The position numbers were made by a program, and so were the translations under genes. Source: Heterobilharzia americana (Eukaryota; Platyhelminthes; Trematoda; Strigeidida; Schistosomatidae). Taken from it: a stretch of DNA of 64,000 nucleotides. Shown here piece by piece: positions 50,801 through 59,109 of the stretch (position 1 is its first letter; every line of letters begins with the position of its first letter). The stretch spans positions 47,986,691 through 48,050,690 of the forward strand of contig OX104134.1 in the NCBI GenBank assembly GCA_944470555.2, read 5' to 3'. The notes below the pieces were generated by a model that ran no database searches, was not told where the DNA came from, and saw nothing but the letters and a program-made list of their open reading frames with translations.

Positions 50801-51392
50801 AGATTGAAATAGCTCGTCTGATGAGTTGTCAACTAAGGTCATGTTGTGCTCTGGTTAGCTTTGTGAAAACCAAGTTTGATCGTTGATGTATTGGCTACAC
50901 ATCTGACCTCCATGAAATGATGGTTATAATCTATTCCATTTTATGGTAATTTAGTTGGTTGTAGCTAGCAGAAGAATCCAGGACGCGCTTTCCGTCCTAT
51001 TTGGGACTCGTCAGCTGGTTTTAAGTTTTATCAACTGAATTTTCTCTGGTATCTGTGCATCTGACATATATAAAGTATAAACAGTCAACTCATACCGATT
51101 CGAAAATACTATGACGGTTTCTGCTGTTATCTTGTTCGTAATGCTGAATGAAACACGGCTAGCTAAGACTTAATTTGACCTATCAGATACACATATCGGT
51201 TTATTAGCTCGTGTGCTATTCATGCAACTTTTATCGGCTGGATGTTTTGTAATTCTTATCTTATAGGAAATCGATGGACAAGCATTGCTGCTTCTCAGCA
51301 TGGAGTCGCTTCGTCATTATATGAAGATTAAACTAGGTCCAGCTCTGAAAATGGTACATCTTATTAACCGATTGAAACGTGGGTTATTATGA
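38721..51392 (+). CDS. Scm-type Polycomb protein (two MBT repeats + SPM/SAM domain), six exons
   Basis: Proposed exons: 38,721-38,822; 40,025-40,486; 40,570-41,602; 44,121-44,644; 50,201-50,316; 51,267-51,392. All introns are GT-AG and exon phases match at every junction (0, 0, 2, 1, 0). The product is about 787 residues: MBT repeat 1 split over exons 1-2, MBT repeat 2 in exon 3, a long Ser-rich linker (exons 3-4) and a C-terminal SPM/SAM domain (exons 5-6). This order matches Sex comb on midleg (Drosophila Scm; SCMH1/SCML in vertebrates), a nuclear Polycomb protein in which MBT repeats bind methylated lysine and the SPM domain polymerises and contacts polyhomeotic. No zinc fingers are seen. 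Oddities: an apparent one-base frame break in exon 3, and retroelement relics in introns 3-5. Upstream noncoding exons cannot be excluded. Confidence 0.85.
40025..40486 (+). CDS. Scm-type gene exon 2: body of MBT repeat 1
   Basis: The acceptor TTCTTCAG ends at 40,024; the exon begins with SIVPPLNKFEVNTILEAEDQ and ends with DPSWFVK before GTAAGT at 40,487. It is 154 codons, phase 0 at both ends. The core LRIRLVGTDDRNDYWFLVDS followed by LQPPFGYMHN is a classical MBT fold signature. An insert of about 45 residues rich in S and R (from about STALVLSPLAYSADV) separates the first strands from the RFRAASFSLA part, and is longer than in fly or human Scm. Confidence 0.9.
40570..41602 (+). CDS. Scm-type gene exon 3: MBT repeat 2 and start of linker (apparent frame break)
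   Basis: The acceptor ATCCCAG ends at 40,569. The first 132 codons read QPPDPEDNYFQVNDKLEAVD then [27 protein letters not shown], the most conserved MBT block, with the aromatic residues that form the methyl-lysine cage. Around 40,950-40,970 the reading must move to the frame that is open from 40,944 to 41,606 (Ser-rich linker). One missing base, for example in the T run at 40,958-40,962, would explain it. A 68-base GT-AG intron at 40,966-41,033 also gives the right frame, but its acceptor is poor. The donor GTAAGTTA at 41,603 is strong, phase 2. Confidence 0.8.
43470..43690. repeat. Foldback-like element in intron 3
   Basis: GTGAAATGAAAAC at about 43,541 is answered by GTTTTCATTTCAC at about 43,671, giving 13-bp perfect inverted arms about 115 bp apart. 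The flank reads, on the minus strand, TTTTCATTTCACCTCCAGTC, closely similar to the arm of the foldback at 59,110-59,221. The two are probably copies of one short element. Confidence 0.45.
44121..44644 (+). CDS. Scm-type gene exon 4: Ser/Thr-rich linker
   Basis: The acceptor GATCTTTCAG ends at 44,120, and the first base completes an AAG codon started in exon 3. The exon encodes about 175 residues with no recognised domain, rich in S, T, N and C, and ends at CTAG|GTAAGT (phase 1). Uninterrupted reading and exact phase agreement with exons 3 and 5 support it as coding. The same kind of low-complexity spacer separates the MBT and SPM domains in other Scm proteins. Confidence 0.75.
45490..49060 (+). 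mobile_element. RTE-like non-LTR retrotransposon relic inside intron 4
   Basis: The 5' region (45,490-46,285) is shared in part with 36,950-37,405. The endonuclease starts at about 46,290 (MDVCCVCETRMQDPSVVV) and continues through FVIFAYAPTNCS (about 46,575) and a VTIAGEYNAK-like site. A linker and RT follow, with KAAGPDSLSLENF (about 47,440), a broken middle and LEYADDIVLLGEDSDEMEGL at 48,180-48,240. The C-terminal region has LLYDCETWSLKVEDM-like (about 48,560) and RSIDEAVNLSRRRWLRYALY (48,710-48,770). Many stops and frameshifts make it inactive. It lies in the sense direction of the host gene and accounts for much of intron 4 being 5.6 kb. Confidence 0.8.
49060..50040 (+). mobile_element. 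Second RTE-like relic in intron 4 (RT and 3' end pieces)
   Basis: 49,375-49,545 resembles the RT region of the preceding relic (FRPGQGCLRHIFTL, then a YDSVD piece corresponding to F-x-x-A-F-D-S-V-D). 49,620-49,860 resembles its 3' coding end (HHSMKALTVNLRRAERFKVP). The following TATTTTCACTC...CACCCATACACCTTTGTATA is in the style of this family's 3' untranslated region. About 300 bases at 49,060-49,370 match nothing recognised. Confidence 0.55.
50201..50316 (+). CDS. Scm-type gene exon 5: first half of SPM/SAM domain
   Basis: The acceptor CAACTTTTCAG ends at 50,200. After the split GAC codon it reads LGSLPFPNPTQWTIDEVYTY then ITTRDTSLLEAAEKFKHH, the W-[ST]-x-x-[DE]-V start and second helix of an SPM domain. 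The donor CAC|GTATGT at 50,317 is phase 0. Confidence 0.85.
50964..51018 (-). ncRNA. Hammerhead ribozyme relic, SM-alpha type, antisense in intron 5
   Basis: Read on the minus strand from 51,018: CCAGCTGACGAG, then stem II TCC-CAAATA-GGA, then GGAAAGCGCGTC|CTGG and ATTCTTCTGCTAGC. This is very close to the known schistosome SM-alpha hammerhead. Stem I (CCAG/CTGG), stem II (GTCC/GGAC), loop CAAATA and the GTC cleavage site are kept. CTGACGA fits the CUGANGA core, but the GAAA core reads GGAA and the next base also differs, so cleavage is probably lost. SM-alpha is a tRNA-related SINE family; the surrounding minus-strand sequence to about 50,800 may be the rest of the element. It lies in intron 5 of the Scm-type gene, antisense to it. 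Confidence 0.75.
51267..51392 (+). CDS. Scm-type gene exon 6: second half of SPM/SAM domain and stop
   Basis: The acceptor TCTTATAG ends at 51,266. Reads EIDGQALLLLSMESLRHYMK then IKLGPALKMVHLINRLKRGL-L and TGA at 51,390. The E-I-D-G-x-A-L-L-L-L and K-L-G-P-A-x-K blocks are hallmark SPM sequence, and the protein ends right after helix 5, as in Scm proteins. Confidence 0.85.
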   Translation, partial: EIDGQALLLLSMESLRHYMKIKLGPALKMVHLINRLKRGLL

Positions 51393-51796
51393 TTTTTCAC
51401 GTACACTTCTATGTACACGATTCACCTACCTTTCTGTACTTTTCTCTAGAATGTAGATGAAGCTTGTATGGTCTTCATACAAAAACTGATTCTACTTTGT
51501 GTATCAACCACAATCTATTTCTAAACTATTTTCTTAGCATTTTGAAGAACTGATTGGTAACCATATTTCATATCACAATCTTGATATATTCACTCAATCA
51601 CTTTAACTATATGACGACTATCGTGTGAAAAAGATCATACTTTATTTACCGGGACCATTAATTAACTACAAAAATGAAGTAAACTTATTTCCTCAGAATC
51701 TTGGTTTTTAATCTATTTGTTCTAAATGACAAATAAGCTTGTTACACTGAATATCTCCAACATGTATCAGAATCGTCTATGTCTCAAATGTTTCAG

Positions 51797-51943
51797 CTGT
51801 GGTCACGTCTTGACATGTTCTGGAGTTACAGACAATTGCGAAGAGATGTGCATGAAAAACGTGTAATACTAGATGAAAACATCTATCCCATCAAATCGAA
51901 ATCCACCCAGCAATCTTCTGCACGTTCCTTCAGTAGACAGTGA
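51797..51943 (+). CDS. Candidate alternative terminal exon of the Scm-type gene
   Basis: After a good acceptor (AAATGTTTCAG) there are 48 open codons, LWSRLDMFWSYRQLRRDVHE to SSARSFSRQ, and a TGA. The phase (0) would fit a weak donor ATG|GTACAT at about 51,353 inside exon 6, replacing the last helix of the SPM domain. No known motif is seen, and the read-through end in exon 6 fits the SPM family better, so this may be chance or an exon of something else. Confidence 0.25.
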   Translation: MWSRLDMFWSYRQLRRDVHEKRVILDENIYPIKSKSTQQSSARSFSRQ

Positions 51944-52019
51944 GCTACACTTCTTATGACAGCTCAAACATCGATAGATAAAGCATATTGTAATAATAAC
52001 AATTAACAATGGCTTTATT

Positions 52020-52990
52020 CTTAAGGGGTTTGAAGCGACGACAGGAGTAAGACAAGGTTGCTGCCTACTATCGCCGATAATCTCCCTGATTATGGTGGAC
52101 TGGATCACGCAGAAAACGGTGAGGAGCGAGAAGATGAGCATACGCTGGCTGGGCTGATTTAAAAACCCTAGAAGATTTGGATTTCGTTGATGATAATGTA
52201 TGTCTAATGTCTTGTCGCACAAACTCGAAGATCTACAGACAAAACCAACAAGTTGACAGAAGAGGCAGCGAAGGAAGACGAGAATTTAAGTGAATGTAGA
52301 GAAGACAGAGGTGATGATGATACCCAACCAACAACAACAAGCACCAATCACCATGAACGGAGAAACCTAAACGAAGTAGTGTCTTTCACCCACCTACCTA
52401 GGGAGCATCGTTTCAACTGCAGGTGGAACAGACGAGGATGTCAAAACCAGGATTAGAAAAGCAATATAGGCTTTCACTTACCTGAAATCACTGTGGAGAT
52501 CTACTGCACTCAGAAAAATGAACAAGATCCGGATTTTCAACACCAAGTCAGTGCTTCTATATGGTTCAGAAACTTGGTGCATCACGAAAAGCATTTTCAA
52601 CAAACTACAGTCATTCATCAACAGCTGCCGTCTACGCTCACTCGATACTGAAGGTCAGATGGCCAGAAAAAATAAGCAACAAGGAACTCTGACTAGCAGA
52701 GAACCAACCAAGAACCTATCGTCGAACAGATACGCGAAGAAAGTAGAGATGGATTGAAGACACACTGAGAACGCCGACTGCGGACATCAAGCACCAGTTC
52801 TTCGAGTGGAATCCAAAAGGGAAACGACGAGTTGGGCGTCCAAGGGTGACATGGAGGAGATCATGTGAGGAAGAAGTGAAAGTTTGTGGGCAGTCGTGGC
52901 ACCAGTTTCAAAACACTGCAGAAAATAGAGTGCAGTGGAGGCGTAGTAATGAAACCCTATGTTCCACTAGGAACCCGAGGGAAAAATAAT
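52020..52990 (+). mobile_element. RTE-like (SR2-type) fragment, 5' truncated, decayed
   Basis: Collinear with 56,870-57,810 of the fuller RTE copy: it starts in RT (TGVRQGCCLLSPIISLIMVD region, about 52,040-52,100), passes NKIRIFNTKSVLLYGSETWC (52,518-52,580) and a KIRWPEKISNKEL-like piece, and ends with the family 3' end CTATGTTCCACTAGGAACCC and a short A/T-rich tail. Several frameshifts and stops. Part of the C-terminal coding region survives as an open frame (52,518-52,757). Confidence 0.8.
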
Positions 52991-53210
52991 ATCCAAGCAA
53001 ATGTAGAGAAATTTGTAGAATGGGGCACTACGATATATACAGAAATTCGGAAGTGGTATATCCCGTCGAGTAAATAACATCGTATCACGTATATCAAATA
53101 AAGAAATCTAATACGGGATATAAACACAGCCCCGAAATTGCTAGTGTGTTCGTTAGGTCATGGGAGCTAAACGCAAATAAGAAATGATAAAATGTGTAAC
53201 TATGTTTGAT

Positions 53211-54440
53211 TGCTACTACAACTGTGGCCTCTGTGTCTACTACGTATGTTGATCAATGTATCGAGAATAATCAGTGTAGACTCATCACTTTATCGTGGTG
53301 TCGGTTCTTCGGCGATAACAAACGTGACAACAACAAATTTTTCAACTGGGACATCTGGATCAAGTAAACCATAATAGTAGCAAGAGGGAAAATTTCCCGC
53401 TGTTTTCTTTTCTTAATAAACAACAACATCGGGTTTCTGCCTCAGATTCTGTATCAACTCGGCGGACCACCTGTTCGACTTCCGGCTTAGACATTACTAA
53501 TTTAGTGCAGGATTCTATTGGTTCTTGCTCCAACTCTAATCACCAACGACAACTGCACTCGCAGTTGCTGTAGCCACCATCAAAAAACAGCAGTAAGGTC
53601 TATCTGGACTTTGTTCTTCTCCTGTATTGTCTATGCGGCAGCGTCAACAGTAGTTGAATGCTACAATGGCCACTTTTCAGCATCCACAACCGTCTACGCA
53701 ACAACAGGCTCAGATGTCCCACCAGCAACAAACAGCACAAAGCATTTACCCCACGCATAATAACTCAACAGCTGTTACCATTGCTGATTCAAATCCAAGT
53801 GATCCATTAGATAGTGGTTTTAGCTGTACATTGTTCACTGGCCATTTACTGCGTTATGAAGATGTAAACCTTCAGCGTATTTGTGCCTGTTTTAATTTAG
53901 ACGTACTGATAACTATGCTGCGGTCGGCAGTCGAAATAGAGGTGCCAATTCCAATGAGATTAGTGCTAAATTCTCCTTGTTGCAATCCAATCCTAGACCG
54001 GCTGGTTTAATTGCACCTGCTATCATACGAGCAAAAGTGAGTTGACCATTATAGTGTTTGAACACAGTGTAAGTATCACTGTTACAACCGTCGTTGCTAT
54101 AGTACATGCAGATCTCGCTTCGGCTCCAGATCCTGTAACGTATGGTGCTTCTCAAAGGATTCGGCATTTCGCTGTTGGAATGTCCGTGATAACTCCAAGG
54201 GAAGCTTGAAATATGTCTCTTGTGACAAGTTTGAAAGGTATTATTCCTGCTGAAGTTCAATCTGCGACAAGCCAAAAAAAGACGCAGTTCAACAGCTGGT
54301 TTATCTTGTCATTGCTGGTGACTTAAATGCAACGGAAATGGCCGTTCATAAAGAATTCAATGGTGTCATTTTAGGTATTGCACCAAGTGCATCCAAGGCT
54401 ATGATGAGTACACTTTGCCAGCTGCAACTTTAAATTCAAT
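53211..54440 (+). pseudogene. Decayed intronless coding sequence, weakly CNOT1-like (DUF3819)
   Basis: Coding-like pieces in changing frames without splice sites: SASDSVSTRRTTCSTSGLDI (about 53,440), a Gln-rich run (STQQQAQMSHQQQTAQ, 53,690-53,735), PRPAGLIAPAIIRAKV (about 53,990-54,035), then DLASAPDPVTYGASQRIRHF followed by AVGMSVITPREA, a stop and NMSLVTSLKGIIPAEVQSAT (54,110-54,280). The last part resembles the region of CCR4-NOT subunit 1 where a D-F-A-L-D ... M-x-R-N-L-T-A-G-M-A-M-I-T-C-R-E ... S-x-x-T-N-L-K pattern occurs. That similarity is suggestive, not proof. Loss of frame and absence of introns fit a processed pseudogene; the parent gene is not in the window. Confidence 0.35.
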
Positions 54441-54551
54441 TACAACAGGTTAACAACCGATTTGTTCATCTATTGCTAATTCACCTACTTCTATGGCTGC
54501 ATATCTTCAGTTATCTGCAACACAAAAACAATAGCTCTCATCAGCTGCAAT

Positions 54552-54553
<2 letters not shown>

Positions 54554-54614
<61 letters not shown>
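54554..54614. repeat. (TA)n microsatellite, about 61 bp
   Basis: Uninterrupted alternating T and A. On the minus strand it directly follows the 3' end of an RTE fragment, so it can be read as that element's expanded tail. Confidence 0.95.
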
Positions 54615-54617
<3 letters not shown>

Positions 54618-54885
54618 GTTTGTCCTTTGGGTTCCTAGTGGAACTTAGGGCTTCAGTTACACGTCGCCATTTATCTCTGTTCTCTGCAGTCTTTCCAACC
54701 TGGCTCCACGACTTCCCAGAAGCTTTCACTTCTTCCTCACATGATCTCCATGTCGGACGCCCAACTCGTCGTTTCCTCTTTGGGTTCCACTCCAAGGTTT
54801 GGCGCGTGATCTCCCGAATCGGTTTTCTCAGCGTATGCTCAATCCATGTCCACTTTCTTCTACATATTTGTTGGGCGATAGGAAA
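54615..54885 (-). mobile_element. RTE-like 3' end fragment, reversed
   Basis: On the minus strand it reads through the last part of the RTE protein (KWTWIEHTLRKPIREITRQT-like, then EWNPKRKRRVGRPTWRSCEE and SWSQVGKTAENRDKW) to the family end GTTCCACTAGGAACCC and then into the TA tract. The frame is mostly open over 84 codons. It is a heavily 5'-truncated copy in the opposite direction to the two neighbouring RTE copies. Confidence 0.85.
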
Positions 54886-54913
54886 GATTTAACTTAGATA
54901 ATGGGGGCTCTAA

Positions 54914-55115
54914 GTAATAATAACAGTGGTTATACTAATAAAGTTATTAGTTAATGATGTAAAGGTTAAGTGATCACAAAATTAGTTGCGTAAGATCTCT
55001 AAATCGTTTCTAAGGTGCAAATGGATCAAAAAGGGGTGAAAACGTGGTAGAGTTAATAAGCGATCAACGGATTAAGTAGTATGTATGAGACATGTTATTC
55101 GGAATAAATCGTAAA
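54914..55115. repeat. Left inverted terminal repeat of the Penelope-like element
   Basis: Shared, as reverse complement, with 59,224-59,362: for example GATGTAAAGGTTAAG, ACGTGGTAGAGTTAA and GGATTAAGTAGTA occur in both in the same order, with TAATAATAA at the outer end. The copies have diverged, and the left one has extra bases in the middle. Penelope-like elements commonly carry terminal repeats in direct or inverted orientation. Confidence 0.75.
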
Positions 55116-55413
55116 TGTTCTGCTAAAGGTAGCGATTTTGGAAATGTCATGTCTTCTTTATTATTGTATCGCCCGGTGGCTAGCTGAATTACTGGAACCA
55201 GTCAGATGGCAAGTGTCTGATTGTTCTATTCGTGATATATTTGAGTTTATTGATATCATTGAGGATGCTAACACCACCGGTAAAGTTATGTTTCCCTTAG
55301 ATATTAATTCATTATTCACCGGCGTATCACTCACCGAAACTTTGTTACATACGTGATTTCATCGATTCACACGATATTGAAATAGGAATTCCAACGAACT
55401 ACTTGAGAAAGGT
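55116..55413 (+). pseudogene. Penelope-like reverse transcriptase, left part
   Basis: WLAELLEPVRWQVSDCSIRD, then NTTGKVMFPLDINSLFTGVS (about 55,175-55,330) and, after a frame change, EIGIPTNYLRK up to the insertion site. This matches the fingers and first palm block of Penelope-like RTs (S-x-x-L-L-x-P-V-R; F-S-L-D-V-x-S-L-F-T-N-V-P). The N-terminal part of the RT is missing, so the copy is truncated at its 5' side. It is interrupted at 55,413 by an RTE insertion and continues at 57,838. Confidence 0.75.
55400..55413. repeat. Target site duplication, left copy (14 bp)
   Basis: TACTTGAGAAAGGT, repeated at 57,824-57,837 on the other side of the RTE insertion. Confidence 0.9.
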
Positions 55414-57823
55414 GCGCATTCAACGATTTGGTGATTGGAGGCAGTGTGTTCAGGCACAAAGATATCCACAAAGCGACATGGATTTCACCAGATGGACACA
55501 CTAAAAATCAAATCGACTTTATCTCAATCTCAAGAAAATGGAGACGCAGTCTACTTAACACAAGGTCAAGAAGAGGAGCAGATGTAGGTTCAGACCACTA
55601 CCTAGTGCAAGGAACCTTCCAAATCAAGTTAAAAGCCTTCAAGGAAGCTGGTGATAGACCTCAATTCAAGTACAACACTCGGAAACTGAAGGATGAAACT
55701 ACAAAGGAGATCTTCAAGCAGCCATCAAGACAAAATGGGAGACATCGAGCAACATCCCTGAAGAAACCTGTGTGGAAGAACACTGGAAGTCTTTGAAAGC
55801 TATGTGGAAAGAAACCTGCACAACAGTATTAGGAAGGAAGAAGGTGGAAGACAAGGAATGGATCTCGACGGATACCTGGAAGCTGATAGAGGAGAGGAGG
55901 ATGGTGAAGCAGAAGATAAACCAGTGCAAGGATGCTCAACGACAAGAGGAACTGAGCACAATGTATAAAACACTGGACAAAGAAGTGAAGAAGAGTGCAC
56001 GGAAAGACAAAAGACACTTCTACGAAACACTGGCAAGTGAAGCAGAACAGGCTGCAGGTAAGAGAGACCTGACGACATTGTATCAAATAACCAGGTTGCT
56101 ATCAGGGAAGAGACCAACACAGATGAAACCAATAAAAGATGAAGAAGGAAATTTAATTACGAAAGAAGAGAAACAGAGGAAACGATGGGCCGACCACTTC
56201 AAGAAGCTCTTGAATCGACCACCACCTGCACTTCGTCCAGAAATACCACCTGCAGCCGCTGAACTACAAGTGAACATAAATCCCCCAACGAAAATGGAAG
56301 TCCTGAACGCCATAAAGCTACTGAAATGCGGGAAAGCAGCAGGACCAGATGGAATACCGCCAGAAGCACTGAAAACAGATGCAGAGACAACAGCGGCCAT
56401 GCTCACACCACTATTGCAGAAGGTGTGGAAGGAAGAGAAGGTACCTGACGATTGGAAGAAGGGTTACCTTGTCAAACTGCCGAAGAAGGGAGACCTCAGT
56501 GCTTGCAAGAACTGGCGCGGAATCACTCTCCTGTCCACCCCAAGTAAAATATTAAGCCGCATCATCCTGGAGAGGCTTAAAGATGCACTGGATTCAAAAC
56601 TACGACCGGAACAGGCAGGCTTCAGGAAGTACAAATCATGTGCTGACCAAATTGCAACGCTTCGTATCATCATAGAACAGAGCGTAGAATGGCAATCACC
56701 TCTCCACCTCAACTTCATCGACTTTGAGAAGGCCTTTGACAGCGTCGACCGAGAAGTAATTTGGAAACTGCTTCAATACTACGGAGTACCGCAAACCTTT
56801 ATCCGCCTCATTCAACAACTATATGAAGATGCTACATGCCAAGTAATCCACAATGGGAAGCTCAGTGATGCCTTTGAAGTGAAGACAGGAGTGAAACAAG
56901 GTTGCCTACTATCCCCCATGATATTCTTGATTGTGGTGGACTGGATCATGCAGCAAACAGTAGGCAGCGAGAAGAGGGGGATACACTGGACGACGGAAAA
57001 GAACCTAGAAGACTTGGATTTCGCCGATGACTTATGCCTAATGTCACATAAACTTGAAGATCTGCAGGCAAAAACTAACAAGTTGATAGAAGAGGCAGCG
57101 AAGACGGGACTTCAGGTGAATATAGAGAAGACAGAAGTGATGAAGATACCGCACCACCACCATCAACAACAACAAACTCCAATCACCGTCAACGGGAGAA
57201 ACTTGAAGGAAGTAACCTCCTTCACTTATCTAGGAAGCACTGTTTCAACTACAGGCGGGACGGACGAGGACGTCAAAGTCAGAATCGGAAAAGCAAGACA
57301 GGCGTTCATTAGCCTGAAACCAGTGTGGAGATCTTCTGCACTCAGCATGCGGAACAAGATACGGATTTTCAACACCAACGTAAAGTCAGTGCTCTTGTAT
57401 GGCTCAGAGACTTGGCGCGTCACGAAAGGTATTTCCAATAAACTACAGACATTCATCAACAACTGCTTACGCTCGCTGCTGAAGATCAGATGGCCAGAAA
57501 AAATAAGCAACAAGGAACTCTGGGAACGAACCAACCAAGAACCTATCACGCAACAAATATGCAGGAAGAAGTGGAGATGGATTGGCCATGCACTGAGAAG
57601 GCCGACGGAGGACATCACGCGTCAGGCCCTCGAGTGGAATCCCCATGGGAAGCGACGAGTTGGACGTCCGAGGGTGACATGGAGGAGGTCGTGCGAGGAG
57701 GAAATGAGAGCTTCTGGGCTGTCGTGGTAGCAGGTTCAAAAGATCTCAGAGAACAGAGGTCACTGGAGGCGTGCTACTGAAGCCCTATGTTCCACTAGGA
57801 ACCCAAGGGACTAATAATAATAA
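55414..57823 (+). mobile_element. RTE-like (SR2-type) non-LTR retrotransposon inserted in the Penelope element
   Basis: A 2410-bp copy bounded by 14-bp target duplications. It begins inside the endonuclease (5' truncated) and ends with GTTCCACTAGGAACCC and a short TAA-repeat tail (CTAATAATAATAA), the normal RTE 3' end. It carries one nearly intact coding region. It interrupts the Penelope RT, so it is younger than that element. Three other fragments of this 3' end family lie in the window: 52,020-52,990 directly to the left and 54,615-54,885 reversed, plus the more distant relatives in intron 4. Confidence 0.95.
55428..57730 (+). pseudogene. Endonuclease (C-terminal part) and reverse transcriptase of the RTE-like element
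   Basis: The first frame (55,428-55,793) carries the end of the APE endonuclease: TWISPDGHTKNQIDFISISR then GADVGSDHYLVQG, with the S-D-H motif. A small indel near 55,705-55,715 moves reading to the frame of 55,772-57,730 (652 codons). RT blocks there: GKAAGPDGIPPEALK, NWRGITLLSTPSKILSRII, FIDFEKAFDSVDREVIWKLL, GVKQGCLLSPMIFLIVVD, and the catalytic LDFADDLCLMSH at about 57,016-57,045. The C-terminal region has VKSVLLYGSETWRVTKG and WKRRVGRPRVTWRRSCEEE-like ends. A TAG at 57,728 cuts off about 20 residues present in the reversed copy at 54.7 kb. Family role: target-primed reverse transcription in the nucleus. RT is complete; endonuclease truncation makes this copy non-autonomous. Confidence 0.85.
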
Positions 57824-57837
57824 TACTTGAGAAAGGT
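57824..57837. repeat. Target site duplication, right copy (14 bp)
   Basis: TACTTGAGAAAGGT, identical to 55,400-55,413. Confidence 0.9.
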
Positions 57838-58870
57838 ATTGATGAGACGTATTTTTAATGTGCAATTTAGTCCCGATGTTAAAGAATACCGGCAAAACCG
57901 TGGGATCCCCATTGGGATCTGTAATAGCAGGTTGCTTTATGTCAAAATTAGAAAATCCTCATCTTTGTCAAATTATCAATCATTTTGACGTCCATTAAAG
58001 ATATATGAATGACATGTTCGTTATTTGTGACTCAGCTATCGATCTAGATGACATCCTACGCGAGTTTAACTATTGTCACTCAGCGTTGGAATTCACTATT
58101 GAGAGGGAATTTGAATTAGCTATTCCTTTCCTTGACGTGCCGATTACGTGGGGTAGCAACGGAATGCTGAAAAGATCCATCTACTGGAAACCCACGTTGA
58201 GAGGACTGCTTAGTAATTTCTATAGGTGGGTACCGATCATGAGAAAGAGAAACCTCACTATGCCACCGAATACGTAATACTCGTAGCACAGACCGTGTCG
58301 AGTTGCACTTAGCTTCTTAAGAGGGATGCTCGCGCGAAAACGGCTATCTTAGCCGGTTTACCGATAAGAATATGTGGGAAAGACATGTGAAACTACTCAC
58401 CAGCTCAGTATCTAAAAAGAATTTTAAGGTGATGCAGCATCAGAAAAATCTTTCCAGATCAATTAGTAGGACTTTCTCTCCACCCAAACTTCATTTTATC
58501 TTTACCAGTCGTAAATTGTTCTTTGTTTGCACATAAGACAATTTACGTCGACAGGTCACATCCATGTGTACCTACTAGTTCACCTGCTCCTGTGGAACAA
58601 CGTACGCCCGCCGAAGTCAGAGATTGCTGTAATCACGTATACGAGAACATATTGCGGCTTGGTGTTATATAGGTGAAAGAAAATGTAACGGAAGTTCTAT
58701 CCTTGAACATTTAATCGATTCCAACCACGCAAACGATGATTTTAAGGCTGTCTATCTAATTCGCTCAAACATCTTACGTTTCCTCCATATCCAACTGCTA
58801 AAAACAGCAGAGGCCTTGGCTATCCATGAACTGAACCTTGACCTTTGTATGCAAAAGAAGTAGGTGCAGT
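57838..58870 (+). pseudogene. Penelope-like reverse transcriptase right part and GIY-YIG endonuclease remains
   Basis: Resumes exactly where the left part stops: VLMRRIFNVQFSPDVKEYRQ, then GSVIAGCFMSKLEN (57,905-57,955), the palm block containing YMNDMFVIC (about 58,000-58,030; usual R-Y-V-D-D is altered), then FLDVPITWGSNGMLKRSIYW-KPT (58,130-58,190). At 58,575-58,860 a GIY-YIG-like end follows: FTCSCGTTYARRSQRLL, RIREHIAAWC, SILEHLIDSNHANDDFKAVY and LLKTAEALAIHELNLDLCMQ-KK. Stops and frame changes (about 57,990, 58,275, 58,620) make it dead. Penelope-like enzymes join RT to this endonuclease type, so the two halves identify the element clearly. Confidence 0.85.
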
Positions 58871-59109
58871 CTTTGTTTCTACCTTGGCCTTAACTTATTC
58901 GGGTCTTGGTGTACTTCGTTACATTTTGTTTTTTCAACATCCCGTTTATCAAATTAATCTTTGTGCTCATATATAGTCATTATCATTTTATTTTATATTT
59001 AATCATTTTCAGTGTTATTTCATTTGATCTTCCTAACAATAGTAACTTTTAACAAAACATTTTCATCATCATTTGACTATCTGAGATAACCGTAGCTTGG
59101 CAGACTAGT

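Noticed and set aside
50814..50830. CTGATGAG that could be a second hammerhead core
   Set aside because: No GAAA partner and no pairing stems at suitable distance.
54541..54795. Frames with long Tyr-Ile repeats
   Set aside because: Translation of the TA microsatellite joined to the RTE 3' end.
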